A DNA stretch of 64,000 nucleotides from Prostheceraeus crozeri (lineage: Eukaryota; Platyhelminthes; Polycladida; Euryleptidae), in the NCBI GenBank assembly GCA_907163375.1, contig CAJQUW010004746.1:496001-560000 (forward strand), read 5' to 3'. Position numbers and translations under genes: made by a program. Below the pieces are notes generated by a model. That model worked only from the letters and a program-made list of their open reading frames with translations, was not told the origin of the DNA and made no database searches. Of the stretch, positions 32,998-41,149 are shown piece after piece; positions within the stretch are counted from its first letter, which is position 1, and each line of letters begins with the position of its first letter.

Positions 32998-33163
32998 ACC
33001 CGAACTTTTTCCTGCAGCTCTCATTAGTTGTTGGTTACCTGTGCATGTGGCAATCTTTCATAATAGTAAAGTGATCATTACTGGATTAAAATCTCATGTA
33101 CAAGCAAATGTGATCCTAGACTATCTCATCGAGTATGTACGTACCCAGCGGATTGTAAAATAA
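32618..33163 (+). pseudogene. TATA-binding-protein-like region in the Polinton
   Basis: The plus-strand frame starting MKRHRYTIVNILRRF resembles the two-repeat saddle of eukaryotic TBP. In repeat 1, IDLTTLHKHLPNSKYYPGRP followed by MLVVKM and NGTVQILGA parallels TBP's [20 protein letters not shown], VIMRI and SGKMVCTGA. In repeat 2, NMVIST parallels NMVGSC, and YEPELFPAALI with NSKVIITGLKSHVQANVI parallels YEPELFPGLIY with SGKVVLTGAKVRAEIY. The size (about 180 codons) fits the TBP core without an N-terminal extension. TBP nucleates transcription by binding the TATA box. The region is broken, with about one interruption. It overlaps the tail of the PC4-like ORF in another frame and ends at a compact poly(A) signal. 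Confidence 0.8.
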
Positions 33164-33191
33164 AAAACAATTTTTCCAACATGTTTTTATT
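33159..33191. terminator. Overlapping stop codons and poly(A) signals at a convergent junction
   Basis: AATAAA (33159-33164) on the plus strand contains the stop of the TBP-like frame. TTTATT (33186-33191), the minus-strand AATAAA, overlaps the protease stop codon. Only about 23 bp separate the two convergent coding ends. Confidence 0.6.
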
Positions 33192-33648
33192 TCAAATCAT
33201 GATAGAACTTATAAATAATTTTTTCATTAGAGGATGGATTACATGAAAAGTTTTGAATAACAGATACAAATCGAGATACATGTAAACGTTTTAAAATGAA
33301 GTACAGTACAAAAGCACCACACGATGATGAAAGTGGATGTTGTAGTATGCGTTCATTTCGCTGATATTGACGCGTATGTTTTCTCAACCACTGCTGTGTT
33401 GGTATATTTGGAGGTTGAGCAAGAGAGTCAAATAGTTCACCACGTCGGTCTTCTCCAATAAAGATCGCTTTCCAATGCTCACCGCCTAAATTCTGCGAAT
33501 GAGTGTTTAGCACAATAAAGATGGGATAGTGATTTACTGCAGGTGGTAAGGTATCGAGTGAATAGACATTATCGAAAGCTTTCAACGTCGCTTCGTCTGC
33601 ATTACGCTGCACTTTAGTCTTAATATCGTCAGCAGTCAACCAACTCAT
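33187..33648 (-). CDS. PRO: Polinton adenain-like cysteine protease (PRO)
   Basis: A 153-codon frame with an ATG start that looks whole. It has the Ulp1/adenain catalytic layout: His58 in GGEHWKAIFI, Asp74 in GELFDSLAQ, Gln103 in ILQHPLSSS, and the nucleophile Cys110 in SSSCGAFVLYF. In adenoviruses and Polintons this protease matures capsid proteins. Its start overlaps the end of the capsid gene by one base (TAATG), so the two are tightly packed and probably co-expressed. Confidence 0.88.
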   Translation of the reverse strand: MSWLTADDIKTKVQRNADEATLKAFDNVYSLDTLPPAVNHYPIFIVLNTHSQNLGGEHWKAIFIGEDRRGELFDSLAQPPNIPTQQWLRKHTRQYQRNERILQHPLSSSCGAFVLYFILKRLHVSRFVSVIQNFSCNPSSNEKIIYKFYHDLK

Positions 33649-34896
33649 TAACGATTATACTGAAGAATCACGTCACGATACTTTGTAATTTCAATATTTG
33701 AATCGAAGACTGCATAAATTAATACATTGATCGTCTCAGGTAGTGTTCTTTTGAACGTCAAATCCAAACGAATATTATGAGGCACGTTCGCTTGACGATA
33801 GGGGGCACTAATATCGCTGTCAGCAGTCAAATCAAATGCATAAATAGTATATCCACTCTTAAACTCTTTCATAGTGAGTCCGTTGGTGTCATCCGTATTG
33901 TAAAAGCCAAAGACATCCATAAAATCAACATAACTGCGCATAAATTGATCCGCAGCAAAATCTGGTTTGTAGGGTGGACCAGGATGACTCACACCATTTA
34001 CACGTAAAGCAATTTCACTTAACTGATTGTGTTTAAAATTGAAAGGATTCTTCTTTATATTACCATTAAAAGCATCTTTTTCAACCATTGCCACCATGAG
34101 AAGATTCGGTGCTTCCGATGGAAAGAGGCCATCTTTCATGAAACTCTTTTGATCTTTTGGAATTGTAAAGGTGAGAAGCTTTGTATGCTGAACGGGGTAA
34201 ATGGCATTTTGGCAGTTAAGACCTTCAGCATGTCCTCTAATGACACTTGGATTCGGTACTACTCGATGAATGTAAAGTGCAATATCTTCCACATGAATTC
34301 TAAAATTGTCAACTTTAGCAAATGCATTCAGCGCAAATTCAGGCTTATTCAATGTCAGCTTGAGTCGCATGCTGGTATTACAGAGTAAAAACTTTGACTG
34401 TCTAAAGAAGTCTAAATTCAGCGGACCACATAGCTGACATACTTTACTATCTTTAATCATTTTCAACATCAAATTTTCCTGCTTCATCTCTATACCATCC
34501 CATGGCTTCCATATGACTTTTTTGTGCTGCTGGATGAAACTGTGATACATGATTGAAATATGATTTATAGGGATAATCGCTTTGACCACCTTCCACCTGC
34601 TGCTCTCCAATCGTTAGAGAAACATCGCGAAGTAATGTAGTCAATGGTAAATTGTTCAGTCCAACTTTATGTGTATCGTCAATAGCAGTTCCATCTGCTT
34701 GCTGAATTCTAAACCTCAAATCAACCATCGCATAACTCAAATCTATGTAGTCATCACTACCACCAGGAATAACAAATTCAATGGGGCCAGCATTCTCAGC
34801 TGTTCGAGGATGATAATCTACAATACTTGAACTAAGAATATCTGTCTGTATGGCTTGTTGATCAAACAAACAAAAACCGGAAGTTTTACACTCCAT
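33648..34896 (-). pseudogene. MCP: Polinton major capsid protein, double jelly roll (broken)
   Basis: The N-terminal part begins MECKTSGFCLFDQQ and contains the conserved IEFVIPGGSDDYIDLSYAMV and LLRDVSLTIGEQ blocks. The C-terminal part contains VNGVSHPGPPYKPDFA, FMRSYVDFMDVFGFYNTD and the closing IEITKYRDVILQYNR. This protein is often annotated as 'F54H12.2-like' in animal genomes and corresponds to the Polinton double-jelly-roll major capsid protein. The span of about 415 codons fits. It is broken, with about one interruption. Confidence 0.9.
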
Positions 34897-34898
34897 GA

Positions 34899-35354
34899 TT
34901 AGAAGTTATAGCAGCGTCGTCGTTTAGCGCCTGATGAATGATTAGAGCCTCTGCGACGTTTGCGTGAATGCCTTTTGACTGAAGATCGCACCTTACCAGC
35001 TCCGCGATGTTTCCTCTTTCCTTTATTCATTCGTTTAGGTGATTTCTTTCCTTGAGTAACACCAGCAAAGGTCTGCTTCAATGTTTTTAAACCGCGTTCC
35101 TTCCCACGATTCAACAAACTGCTCTTTAAACGTCTTCCTCTGGAAAGATCACTAGCAACATCACCAGCAAAGCCAACGGCATTACTTAAAACATTTCGTT
35201 TTAAAGATCTACCGACATTGGATATGAGAGGTGCTACAACAGATTTCAGTGCACCAAGTATGCTACCTCCACGTTGGCGGCGAGCGCCGCTGTAAATTTG
35301 TCCTCCATTACTTACATAGGAGGGTCGTGAATATAATGAGGCAGTTGGATTCAT
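34899..35354 (-). CDS. Small basic virion-core-like Polinton protein
   Basis: A 151-codon frame with an ATG start, ending 3 bp before the capsid start. A hydrophobic or amphipathic segment (GGSILGALKSVVAPLISNVG) is followed by a strongly basic tail (KSPKRMNKGKRKHRG, RKRRRGSNHSSGAKRRR). This composition and position match the small basic proteins found next to Polinton and adenovirus capsid genes, which bind DNA or the inner capsid. The exact homology is uncertain. It appears whole. Confidence 0.65.
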   Translation of the reverse strand: MNPTASLYSRPSYVSNGGQIYSGARRQRGGSILGALKSVVAPLISNVGRSLKRNVLSNAVGFAGDVASDLSRGRRLKSSLLNRGKERGLKTLKQTFAGVTQGKKSPKRMNKGKRKHRGAGKVRSSVKRHSRKRRRGSNHSSGAKRRRCYNF

Positions 35355-35395
35355 AGCTCAAACCCTAAACATTGTTAGTTACAACTTTGCATGAA

Positions 35396-36617
35396 TCACT
35401 GTCGATCACTTAGATGAAAGATGTCGGCACGACGCATCCAAGAGTTCATACTTGAAGGATAACCAGTCCATTTAACAAGACACCATTCTTCAACTTGCCG
35501 TTTTTTACATCGAATGATTTTCTCTACCAAATATGTTTCACTTTCAGTGACTACCTCAATCTCATCGCGGTAAAAGCTACCCTCAATTTCTTCATTATCG
35601 TAATCTTTCAACTTGTAGGTGGTCGGAGAGTCTTTTTGATTAATCCTTGATACTGTAAATACCTCCTCTGTCCAATTCGGAAGGTACCCTTTAGCAAAAA
35701 CACTTCACTTTTGAGATACGAACTTTATCACCAATTTTCACATCACTTTTCACATGAGTGCGTTTACGTTGGAATGATTCGCGCACTTTATCTACATTGT
35801 CAGCATTTACATCTACTGGTCTGAGTCCAATAGAACGATGGATAGAGTGATTGTAGGCATGGAGTGTATCTTGTAGAACCTTTGTCCAATTTTGTGTCAA
35901 GTTGGCAGTAAAATGTCACCACAAGCGATTTTTTAATGTGCGATCAAAACGTTCAACGAGTGCAGCTTTATAAGCACTCTTTACACTAAACAACTCAATG
36001 TCATGCCTCTCAAATAATCTTCTCACATACTGATTTTCAAACTCTTTTCCTTGATCACTCTGAATTCTTTTTGGAATGCGACCTTCTCGAAAAATTGTTT
36101 GGAATGCTTTTGCTACTCCTTTCCCTTCTTTAGTTTTTAAAGGTTGAGCCCACGCATAACGCGAGAAAATATCAATGACGGTTAAAATAAAATTATTGCC
36201 CGAGTTATGTTTTGAAATGGAGGCGACATCACACAAATCTGCTTGCCACTGTTCATCTATGTCATGAACAATATAATGGCGGGTGCGGTACTTCTTTTTC
36301 GCTTGTTTGTGGAGTGCATAGGTAGCCTGACCCTTTAACCATCGTTTCACTTGTGATTGTGGAAGACCACTCGCTTTTGATAATTTCTTGATAGATGCAA
36401 ATCCTGCCGGATGTTTTTTTACATCATAATAGATTGACTTCAAACGTTCAGTCGATGACGACTGACTCTTTTTCCTCCTTCTCATCTTTTTGTTTTCTTG
36501 CCTTTCTACATTTACAACAACTGCAGCATTTAGCTTTAGCGGTTTTGCGATCGTGTTCACATTGCTTAGGGGTTTCATTGTGAGAGCTGGCGCAGCAAGT
36601 GCAAGTGACAACGGCAT
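35396..36617 (-). pseudogene. INT: Polinton retroviral-type integrase with chromodomain (broken)
   Basis: The element's integrase, which inserts it into host DNA. Moving along the minus strand there is an N-terminal basic linker and HTH-like segment (GFASIKKLSKASGLPQSQVK), then the rve catalytic core with its three acidic residues in QWQADLCDV, IQSDQGKEFENQ and ALVERFDRTL. The HAYNHSIHRSIGLRPVDVN block and the KIGDKVRIS strand follow. A C-terminal chromodomain-like end (YLVEKIIRCKKRQVEEWCL and VKWTGYPSSMNSWMRR) closes it. It is broken, with about two interruptions. Chromodomains in such integrases are thought to steer insertion towards particular chromatin. Confidence 0.9.
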
Positions 36618-36663
36618 TCACCTCTGGCGGCTCATTACATGGCAAGCAACACATCTGCTTCAT
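36448..36663 (-). CDS. Small cysteine-rich ORF beside the integrase
   Basis: A 71-codon ATG-started frame with many CxxC-type pairs (QMCCLPC, VTCTCC, CCSCCKCRK) and a charged tail. It overlaps the 5' part of the integrase region in a different frame. It may be a small zinc-binding gene of the element or a by-product of overlap. It is not known to me as a named family. Confidence 0.4.
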   Translation of the reverse strand: MKQMCCLPCNEPPEVNAVVTCTCCASSHNETPKQCEHDRKTAKAKCCSCCKCRKARKQKDEKEEKESVVID

Positions 36664-36664
36664 A

Positions 36665-37357
36665 TTAATAGTCTGAGAACATGTATTTCCTGGGAGGAGC
36701 TGTTTTACGTTTTCCTTTTACTAGTTTTAGTGGTGATGTAGATCTACGTCGAGTTCTTCCTCTTGTTTGCTTAGTGAGTGTGGGAGGGGATGTAGCAGGT
36801 GACGTCTTAAACCAATTTGTTGGCATTTTCATCGTCTGAAGCATTGGAGCAGTAGCCACTGTTGAATCAAGTTCTTTCAATGTCTCATTATTCAAAGCAA
36901 ATTTTGGTACATTATGCTTTTTCAATAGTTTAAGAAAGTATGACCAACCAGGTGGAACATAGCCCTGACGGCGCTTTCTACGTGTCGCATACTGAATCAA
37001 GTCTTCATAGCGTGAAGTATCAATCACTTTATTTTCATCTGTAATGATTTCTCCTCTATCATTTACATTGAGATGGGGTTCAATACTGTTGAAAAGAGAT
37101 ATGGCATGTGTGCGAGATGCTGAAGGTATAGCAGTCGATACAGAGTCACGCATCTTTTTCTTCAAGTTTTTCAATTGCTCAACGGTTTCAGATTGTAATA
37201 ATACAGCACGATGTGGATCTTTGATGTGAACATTTTGCTGATAATCTATTTCTTTCCTATACATTTGATTTGCAAGAGGTTGCTTTACTTGCTGCATGGC
37301 AGTCAATTGTACATATTCATCCTGAGCAATAACAATCATGCGAGAATAAGAACTCAT
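36665..37357 (-). CDS. Polinton conserved unknown ORF next to the ATPase
   Basis: A 230-codon frame with an ATG start, overlapping the ATPase stop by 4 bp. It has a predicted helical centre (VEQLKNLKKKMRDSV), a conserved-looking motif (RRKRRQGYVPPGWSYFLKLL) and a basic, proline-rich C-terminus (RGRTRRRSTSPLKLVKGK). A gene of this size and place beside the packaging ATPase is regular in Polintons, where it has no agreed function. It appears whole. Confidence 0.55.
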   Translation of the reverse strand: MSSYSRMIVIAQDEYVQLTAMQQVKQPLANQMYRKEIDYQQNVHIKDPHRAVLLQSETVEQLKNLKKKMRDSVSTAIPSASRTHAISLFNSIEPHLNVNDRGEIITDENKVIDTSRYEDLIQYATRRKRRQGYVPPGWSYFLKLLKKHNVPKFALNNETLKELDSTVATAPMLQTMKMPTNWFKTSPATSPPTLTKQTRGRTRRRSTSPLKLVKGKRKTAPPRKYMFSDY

Positions 37358-37968
37358 AGTTTGTAGATAATCATGGGAGTTTTCAAAATATCACTTCGAA
37401 ATCTAAATTCCGGACACTCTTGCGTAAAGTCAATGAATAAGTAACCGTGTGGTTTTTCAGTAGCTGCTTGAAAAATTTCAATTAAGGCTTTTGATCCTCT
37501 GGGTGCAACTTGTCGCGCTAAAATTTCAAATTGACTTTTATCTCGCGGATTCTTGAAAATAGCATAATAGTGTGTATTCAGGTTTCGTGTACGAGCTTCT
37601 TTTCCATCAGGAAACAAATTTTGTGTGATATAGATGATAAAACACTTTTTATGATGTGCTGCGCTAGTGAACATATCTGTAACATCTTTTGAATTCTTAC
37701 TTTTTTTTAATAAATCATCCAATACAACAACATCATTAGACTGAAGTTTATCCACTGCAATAATTCCTTCATGTCGAATAAAGTTGCGACTTTGCAATTC
37801 CTGAAACAGCGACGGTTGATAAATACCATAACACCAAATCACTCGATTGATAGGTTCCTTAAACAACTCCCTTCTTTTATCCAATAAATTCAGCGTGAAA
37901 ACAGTTTTACCTGCATGAGATGGACCTGATACAGTCAGAACTTTATCGCATTGAAGTCTGAAATCCAT
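37354..37968 (-). CDS. ATP: Polinton packaging ATPase (FtsK/HerA type)
   Basis: A frame of about 204 codons from the ATG at 37968, which places the P-loop at the usual distance from the start. Walker A is GPSHAGKT (residues 15-22) and Walker B is DVVVLDD (79-85). A sensor-like ITQNLFP follows, then NLNTHYYAIFKNPRDKSQ and a conserved DFTQECPEFRFRSDI end. The family pumps viral-type DNA into preformed capsids. The frame looks whole, and it overlaps the downstream ORF by 4 bp. Confidence 0.88.
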   Translation of the reverse strand: MDFRLQCDKVLTVSGPSHAGKTVFTLNLLDKRRELFKEPINRVIWCYGIYQPSLFQELQSRNFIRHEGIIAVDKLQSNDVVVLDDLLKKSKNSKDVTDMFTSAAHHKKCFIIYITQNLFPDGKEARTRNLNTHYYAIFKNPRDKSQFEILARQVAPRGSKALIEIFQAATEKPHGYLFIDFTQECPEFRFRSDILKTPMIIYKL

Positions 37969-37999
37969 TTTAATACTTTGAGATTCAACATTTGCATAA

Positions 38000-38350
38000 T
38001 TAAAGCTTAGAGCCAAAGATATTACCCAATAGGTTACCCACGACAGGAGCTAACATTGGAAGTATTGCTGAAAGGAAACCACCCTTTTGTGTTAGAGTTT
38101 TCCTCTTTCTTTGAAGGGTGACTTTAGGATTGGAGATGAAACGCAATTTTGTGGCATATCGCTTAAGTAACTTTCGTTGTTTTGGTGCTAATTTCTTCGT
38201 CCTCAACTTCCTCACATGAGAAATAATTTCACGAATGAATTTATCGTTAGCATGTCGTATAGCATTGTATCGCTGATTTGCTTTCATTCGTCGGAGAGCT
38301 TGAATGGCTGAAGAAAACTTTGAAGACTTTTGACTTTTACGTTTCGCCAT
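38000..38350 (-). CDS. Polinton core-like basic protein with membrane-active tail
   Basis: A 116-codon frame with an ATG start. The first 75 residues are basic and helical (RYNAIRHANDKFIREIISHV, LAPKQRKLLKRYATKLRF), and the C-terminus is QKGGFLSAILPMLAPVVGNL followed by LGNIFGSKL. The combination 'basic helix, then KGGF plus a hydrophobic tail' is widespread in animal Polintons and recalls small adenovirus core or entry proteins. Whether it binds DNA, membranes or both is inference. It appears whole. Confidence 0.65.
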   Translation of the reverse strand: MAKRKSQKSSKFSSAIQALRRMKANQRYNAIRHANDKFIREIISHVRKLRTKKLAPKQRKLLKRYATKLRFISNPKVTLQRKRKTLTQKGGFLSAILPMLAPVVGNLLGNIFGSKL

Positions 38351-38401
38351 TTTCCGTGTTAGTCTTTGCTAAAACCTATCTTTACCACATTTGCATAGGT
38401 A

Positions 38402-38725
38402 CTAACTATTGCGACATAAGTGACACTCGAAATGAGCAATATCACAGTGGTTACATTTGCAAAGTTGAATGCAATTACGTATGAAACAGCGTTGACAAAA
38501 AGCATGCTTACATCTCTTGAAGATGCGCTTTTCATTTCCATCCTTTCGCTTACATACATCACAACACATAGTTTCACCGTTACTGATGTCTATAGCAAGT
38601 CTTCTTGAAGATATGAATTTGCTAGCCTTTTCTAAATAATAGACGCATGTACAGAAGGAATATACTTCGAGAGTTAGCAGACATACCTCGAAAACCAGTT
38701 GTGCTACAATCAAGTACCACTGCAT
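38402..38725 (-). CDS. Membrane-anchored RING-like ORF
   Basis: A frame of 107 codons from the ATG at 38725. The first 30 residues form one hydrophobic helix (WYLIVAQLVFEVCLLTLEVY), a probable membrane anchor. The C-terminal half is RING-like: CCDVCKRKDGNEKRIFKRCK, then HAFCQRC, CKCNHC and FECHLC. RING proteins usually act as ubiquitin ligases. In this context it could modulate the host, but that is inference. A second smaller RING-like ORF lies at 39806-40006. Confidence 0.5.
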   Translation of the reverse strand: MQWYLIVAQLVFEVCLLTLEVYSFCTCVYYLEKASKFISSRRLAIDISNGETMCCDVCKRKDGNEKRIFKRCKHAFCQRCFIRNCIQLCKCNHCDIAHFECHLCRNS

Positions 38726-38727
38726 TT

Positions 38728-39138
38728 TCAATTTTTCTTTATGGAAAGTTGAATGTGAATATCTGAAATCGCTTCAATCACTAGACTGCTACCATGATGG
38801 TTAAATGCGTTAAGACGTTCAGCAATTTTTATCATATGTCTTTTAAAAAATTCTTGGGGGTGATCTACCACTTCCATTGAATAAGAAGCAAAATGGAAAG
38901 AGCGACTTTCCACCTCTTCCTTTCCAAAATGACTAAACTTCATTTTCGCAACTAATCGCGCCATGATAATGCTATCAGAGAATGTATTCATTAACTCTAG
39001 AAATAGAGTGGTAGCATCATCGACCACTGCTTCGATGTCGGTCTCATCTTTATGAAAATTTATCTTATAATCTTGAACAGCTCCTTTTAAACTTTGCCTA
39101 TGAAAATGTAATGTTCCGCAGTCGTTTGAGAAAGACAT
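38728..39138 (-). CDS. Polinton conserved domain ORF (RL..FN.HGSS motif)
   Basis: A 136-codon frame with an ATG start, ending 3 bp before the RING-like start. Its C-terminal segment FFKRHMIKIAERLNAFNHHG followed by SSLVIEAISDIHIQLS fits a pattern I know from many animal Polinton-associated proteins (i..R+..F...GSGw.l..i..i.+.+). Those are often encoded beside or fused to the polymerase. Its biochemical role is unknown. It appears whole. Confidence 0.5.
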   Translation of the reverse strand: MSFSNDCGTLHFHRQSLKGAVQDYKINFHKDETDIEAVVDDATTLFLELMNTFSDSIIMARLVAKMKFSHFGKEEVESRSFHFASYSMEVVDHPQEFFKRHMIKIAERLNAFNHHGSSLVIEAISDIHIQLSIKKN

Positions 39139-39222
39139 GATCGCCCTTTATCTAACCCATCCATTGCATGAAAACAACTCTTCTCATAGTAACATTTATT
39201 GAATAACAGTAACAAGCATGCA

Positions 39223-39753
39223 TTATAAATCAATGGTTTGAAAGAGATAAAATAGATACAGCTGGTAACTATCATACAGCGAGCAATGATAACCATACAG
39301 GACTTTGGCAGTGTTGAGGTAAGGAGGAAAGAAGCATTGGTTATGAACGTAGCTACTACAACGAACAGACAAAATAGGAACAGACAAATCCTTAAAACGT
39401 TTCGTGACTTCATGATAATGTTGATTCACTCTACTATCCCAAGGTGGGAGCAAAATATCATCAATGATTAGATTGGGAAATACTTTCCTCTCCTTACCAG
39501 GATTATTACAAAAGATGCGTATAACATTGAAAGCAGCTAACCATCGTTTAAAGTCAATAAGAAGAGCAGTCTCACAAGAAAAGCCATAGTCTTGCAAATA
39601 TTTCAGATTAAGTCCATGAATGTGTTTTCTCGCCCATTGATCAACATTGGGATCGCAGTTGGCATGTTGATGATAGACACTAACAATCTGATATGTCCAA
39701 TTGTTCATAGCAATAGCACTGAGCTCCTGTACAGGTTCATCCTCACAATCCAT
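39223..39753 (-). CDS. Polinton conserved unknown ORF (176 aa)
   Basis: An ATG-started uninterrupted frame. Recognisable blocks are TYQIVSVYHQHANC, HGLNLKYLQDYGFSCETALL, FNVIRIFCNNPGKERKVFPN, LPPWDSRVNQHYHEVTKRFK and a C-terminal HCSLYDSYQLYLFYLF. Similar proteins accompany Polintons in several marine invertebrates as I recall them. Conserved Asp, Asn and His positions hint at an enzyme, possibly a nuclease, but I cannot assign it. Confidence 0.5.
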   Translation of the reverse strand: MDCEDEPVQELSAIAMNNWTYQIVSVYHQHANCDPNVDQWARKHIHGLNLKYLQDYGFSCETALLIDFKRWLAAFNVIRIFCNNPGKERKVFPNLIIDDILLPPWDSRVNQHYHEVTKRFKDLSVPILSVRCSSYVHNQCFFPPYLNTAKVLYGYHCSLYDSYQLYLFYLFQTIDL

Positions 39754-39805
39754 AAAAATGATGATAGAAGCCTAAAACGGAAATTTACACATCTAAGGAA
39801 ACGTT

Positions 39806-40006
39806 CTATAACATATTACAAAATGAAGAATTACATCGATGCTTTTCACGACAAAATACACAAATGATATGATGGCAACGAAGAAGTAAAATGTATCTAA
39901 TAAGACCACGTCTACGACACTCAAAGCACATAAGCGAATTGTCATAGGGTAGAGTTAGGAAAGGACTAGTAATTCTCCTTCTTTGATTTGCGTTTTGAGG
40001 CAGCAT
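39806..40006 (-). CDS. Small RING-like ORF
   Basis: About 66 codons from the ATG at 40006. The metal-ligand pattern is CFECRRRGLIRYILLLRCHH, then IICVFCREKHRCNSSFC, a C-x2-C...C-x-H-x3-C-x2-C...C layout like a minimal RING or treble-clef finger. The frame is open further upstream without an ATG, so the start is uncertain. Confidence 0.4.
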   Translation of the reverse strand: MLPQNANQRRRITSPFLTLPYDNSLMCFECRRRGLIRYILLLRCHHIICVFCREKHRCNSSFCNML

Positions 40007-40067
40007 TCTTCTCCGACTTGCACTTCGTACCACTGCTGTTAAGGATTTGATCAATTATGTCGTCCAC

Positions 40068-40669
40068 TTAGGGTGGTTTTGGAATATATAGGATGGATTC
40101 CATATGCATGGAAAGCGAGGCTATTTTATTATCCTTGTGCCGACCATAATATAGCCCATTCACTTTGAAAAGGATATCCCAAGTACCTTCTCCGAGCTCA
40201 TCACATCTGATGGGTATTGAATGATCTCCCTCCTTCTTATAGTAAGTACACCAATGTGATACCGGTAGGCAAATGTGATTACCATCCCAAATCTTTCTAT
40301 AGGGAGTATCCTTGTCATCTCTCGCCTTCCACTCTTGAGCAAGAGTAGTAGGAATGTCCATATTTAATGTCACGTACTCCTCAATAATATCAAGTTGGCG
40401 GCGAATGTACGGACTCACGGGGATCAGTATGTAGTCCCCATACTGATTGTGCATTATCTTGACATCCGTGGAAGGGAGCATTCCCGTTTGGAGTACTACG
40501 CCATGATCGTCATAACGCAAGACTTGTTTAAATTTACGCTGTAGCGGTGTAGGATTATGTACCTTGGTTGTTTCTTCCACTGGCCTCAGTTGTAGATGAT
40601 CTGATCGTAGCGAACCTTGTAACGTTTGACCGCCATTTTGTCCTACTAGTGCAGCAGATGGAGTAGATG
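40068..40669 (-). CDS. Polinton right-end ORF, unknown, with spliced-looking leader
   Basis: The frame encodes a soluble-looking protein (FKQVLRYDDHGVVLQTGMLP, HNQYGDYILIPVSPYIRRQL, EEYVTLNMDIPTTLAQEWKA, GTWDILFKVNGLYYG) with no recognised domain. Its position, first in the long minus-strand unit, suggests an early or regulatory product. The only nearby ATG (40738-40740) is immediately followed by a GTAAGT donor-like sequence, and an acceptor-like pyrimidine tract ending in CAG precedes the frame at 40671. The same layout is seen before the polymerase unit. Confidence 0.5.
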
Positions 40670-40816
40670 CCTGAAAATGAAAAAGATTGTATTAAGTTTA
40701 CGTTCAAGGGAGGACAGGGAGGGAAGTAGCGACTTACCATTTTAGTTGGATAATAGAATAGGGAACTAGAGAGAGAGAAAATGTGCGTCCGTCACTCGTG
40801 TGATTCAATGATGGAA

Positions 40817-40850
40817 TGATTCTCACTGTGGAAGGCTCGCTATTTATATA
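40817..40850 (-). promoter_or_regulatory. TATA-initiator core promoter (right minus-strand unit)
   Basis: On the minus strand, TATATAAATA (40850-40841) is followed by ATCATTCC with its A at 40817, 33 bp from the first T. The first ATG of the unit lies about 75 bp further on. Confidence 0.5.
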
Positions 40851-41149
40851 GAAATGCTTGATTCTCATTGGATGACGATCCTCATTGGACAATAACATCA
40901 AGCTGATTCCAAATCTGGCCTCCGTTTACCAATCCGAGCCTTCATTCGCCCGCTGGAGCTGTTTCTTGGGAAATTCTAACTCTGTCGTTTTTCGTCAATC
41001 TCCCAAAATCTTAAATGGCGTCTCACATCTAAACGAAGACAGATATGAACAAGCCGTTTCTTTCAGTGAATTTGTCTCACTCTTAGCTTTCAAACGAGCT
41101 ATTGCACGACAAAATCCGTCCACTGGAAGCCAAGATCGAAGCTAGCTCT

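Noticed and set aside
39087-39413. 108-codon hydrophobic minus-strand ORF
   Set aside because: Overlaps the better-supported 39223-39753 frame. Its hydrophobicity is a frame by-product.
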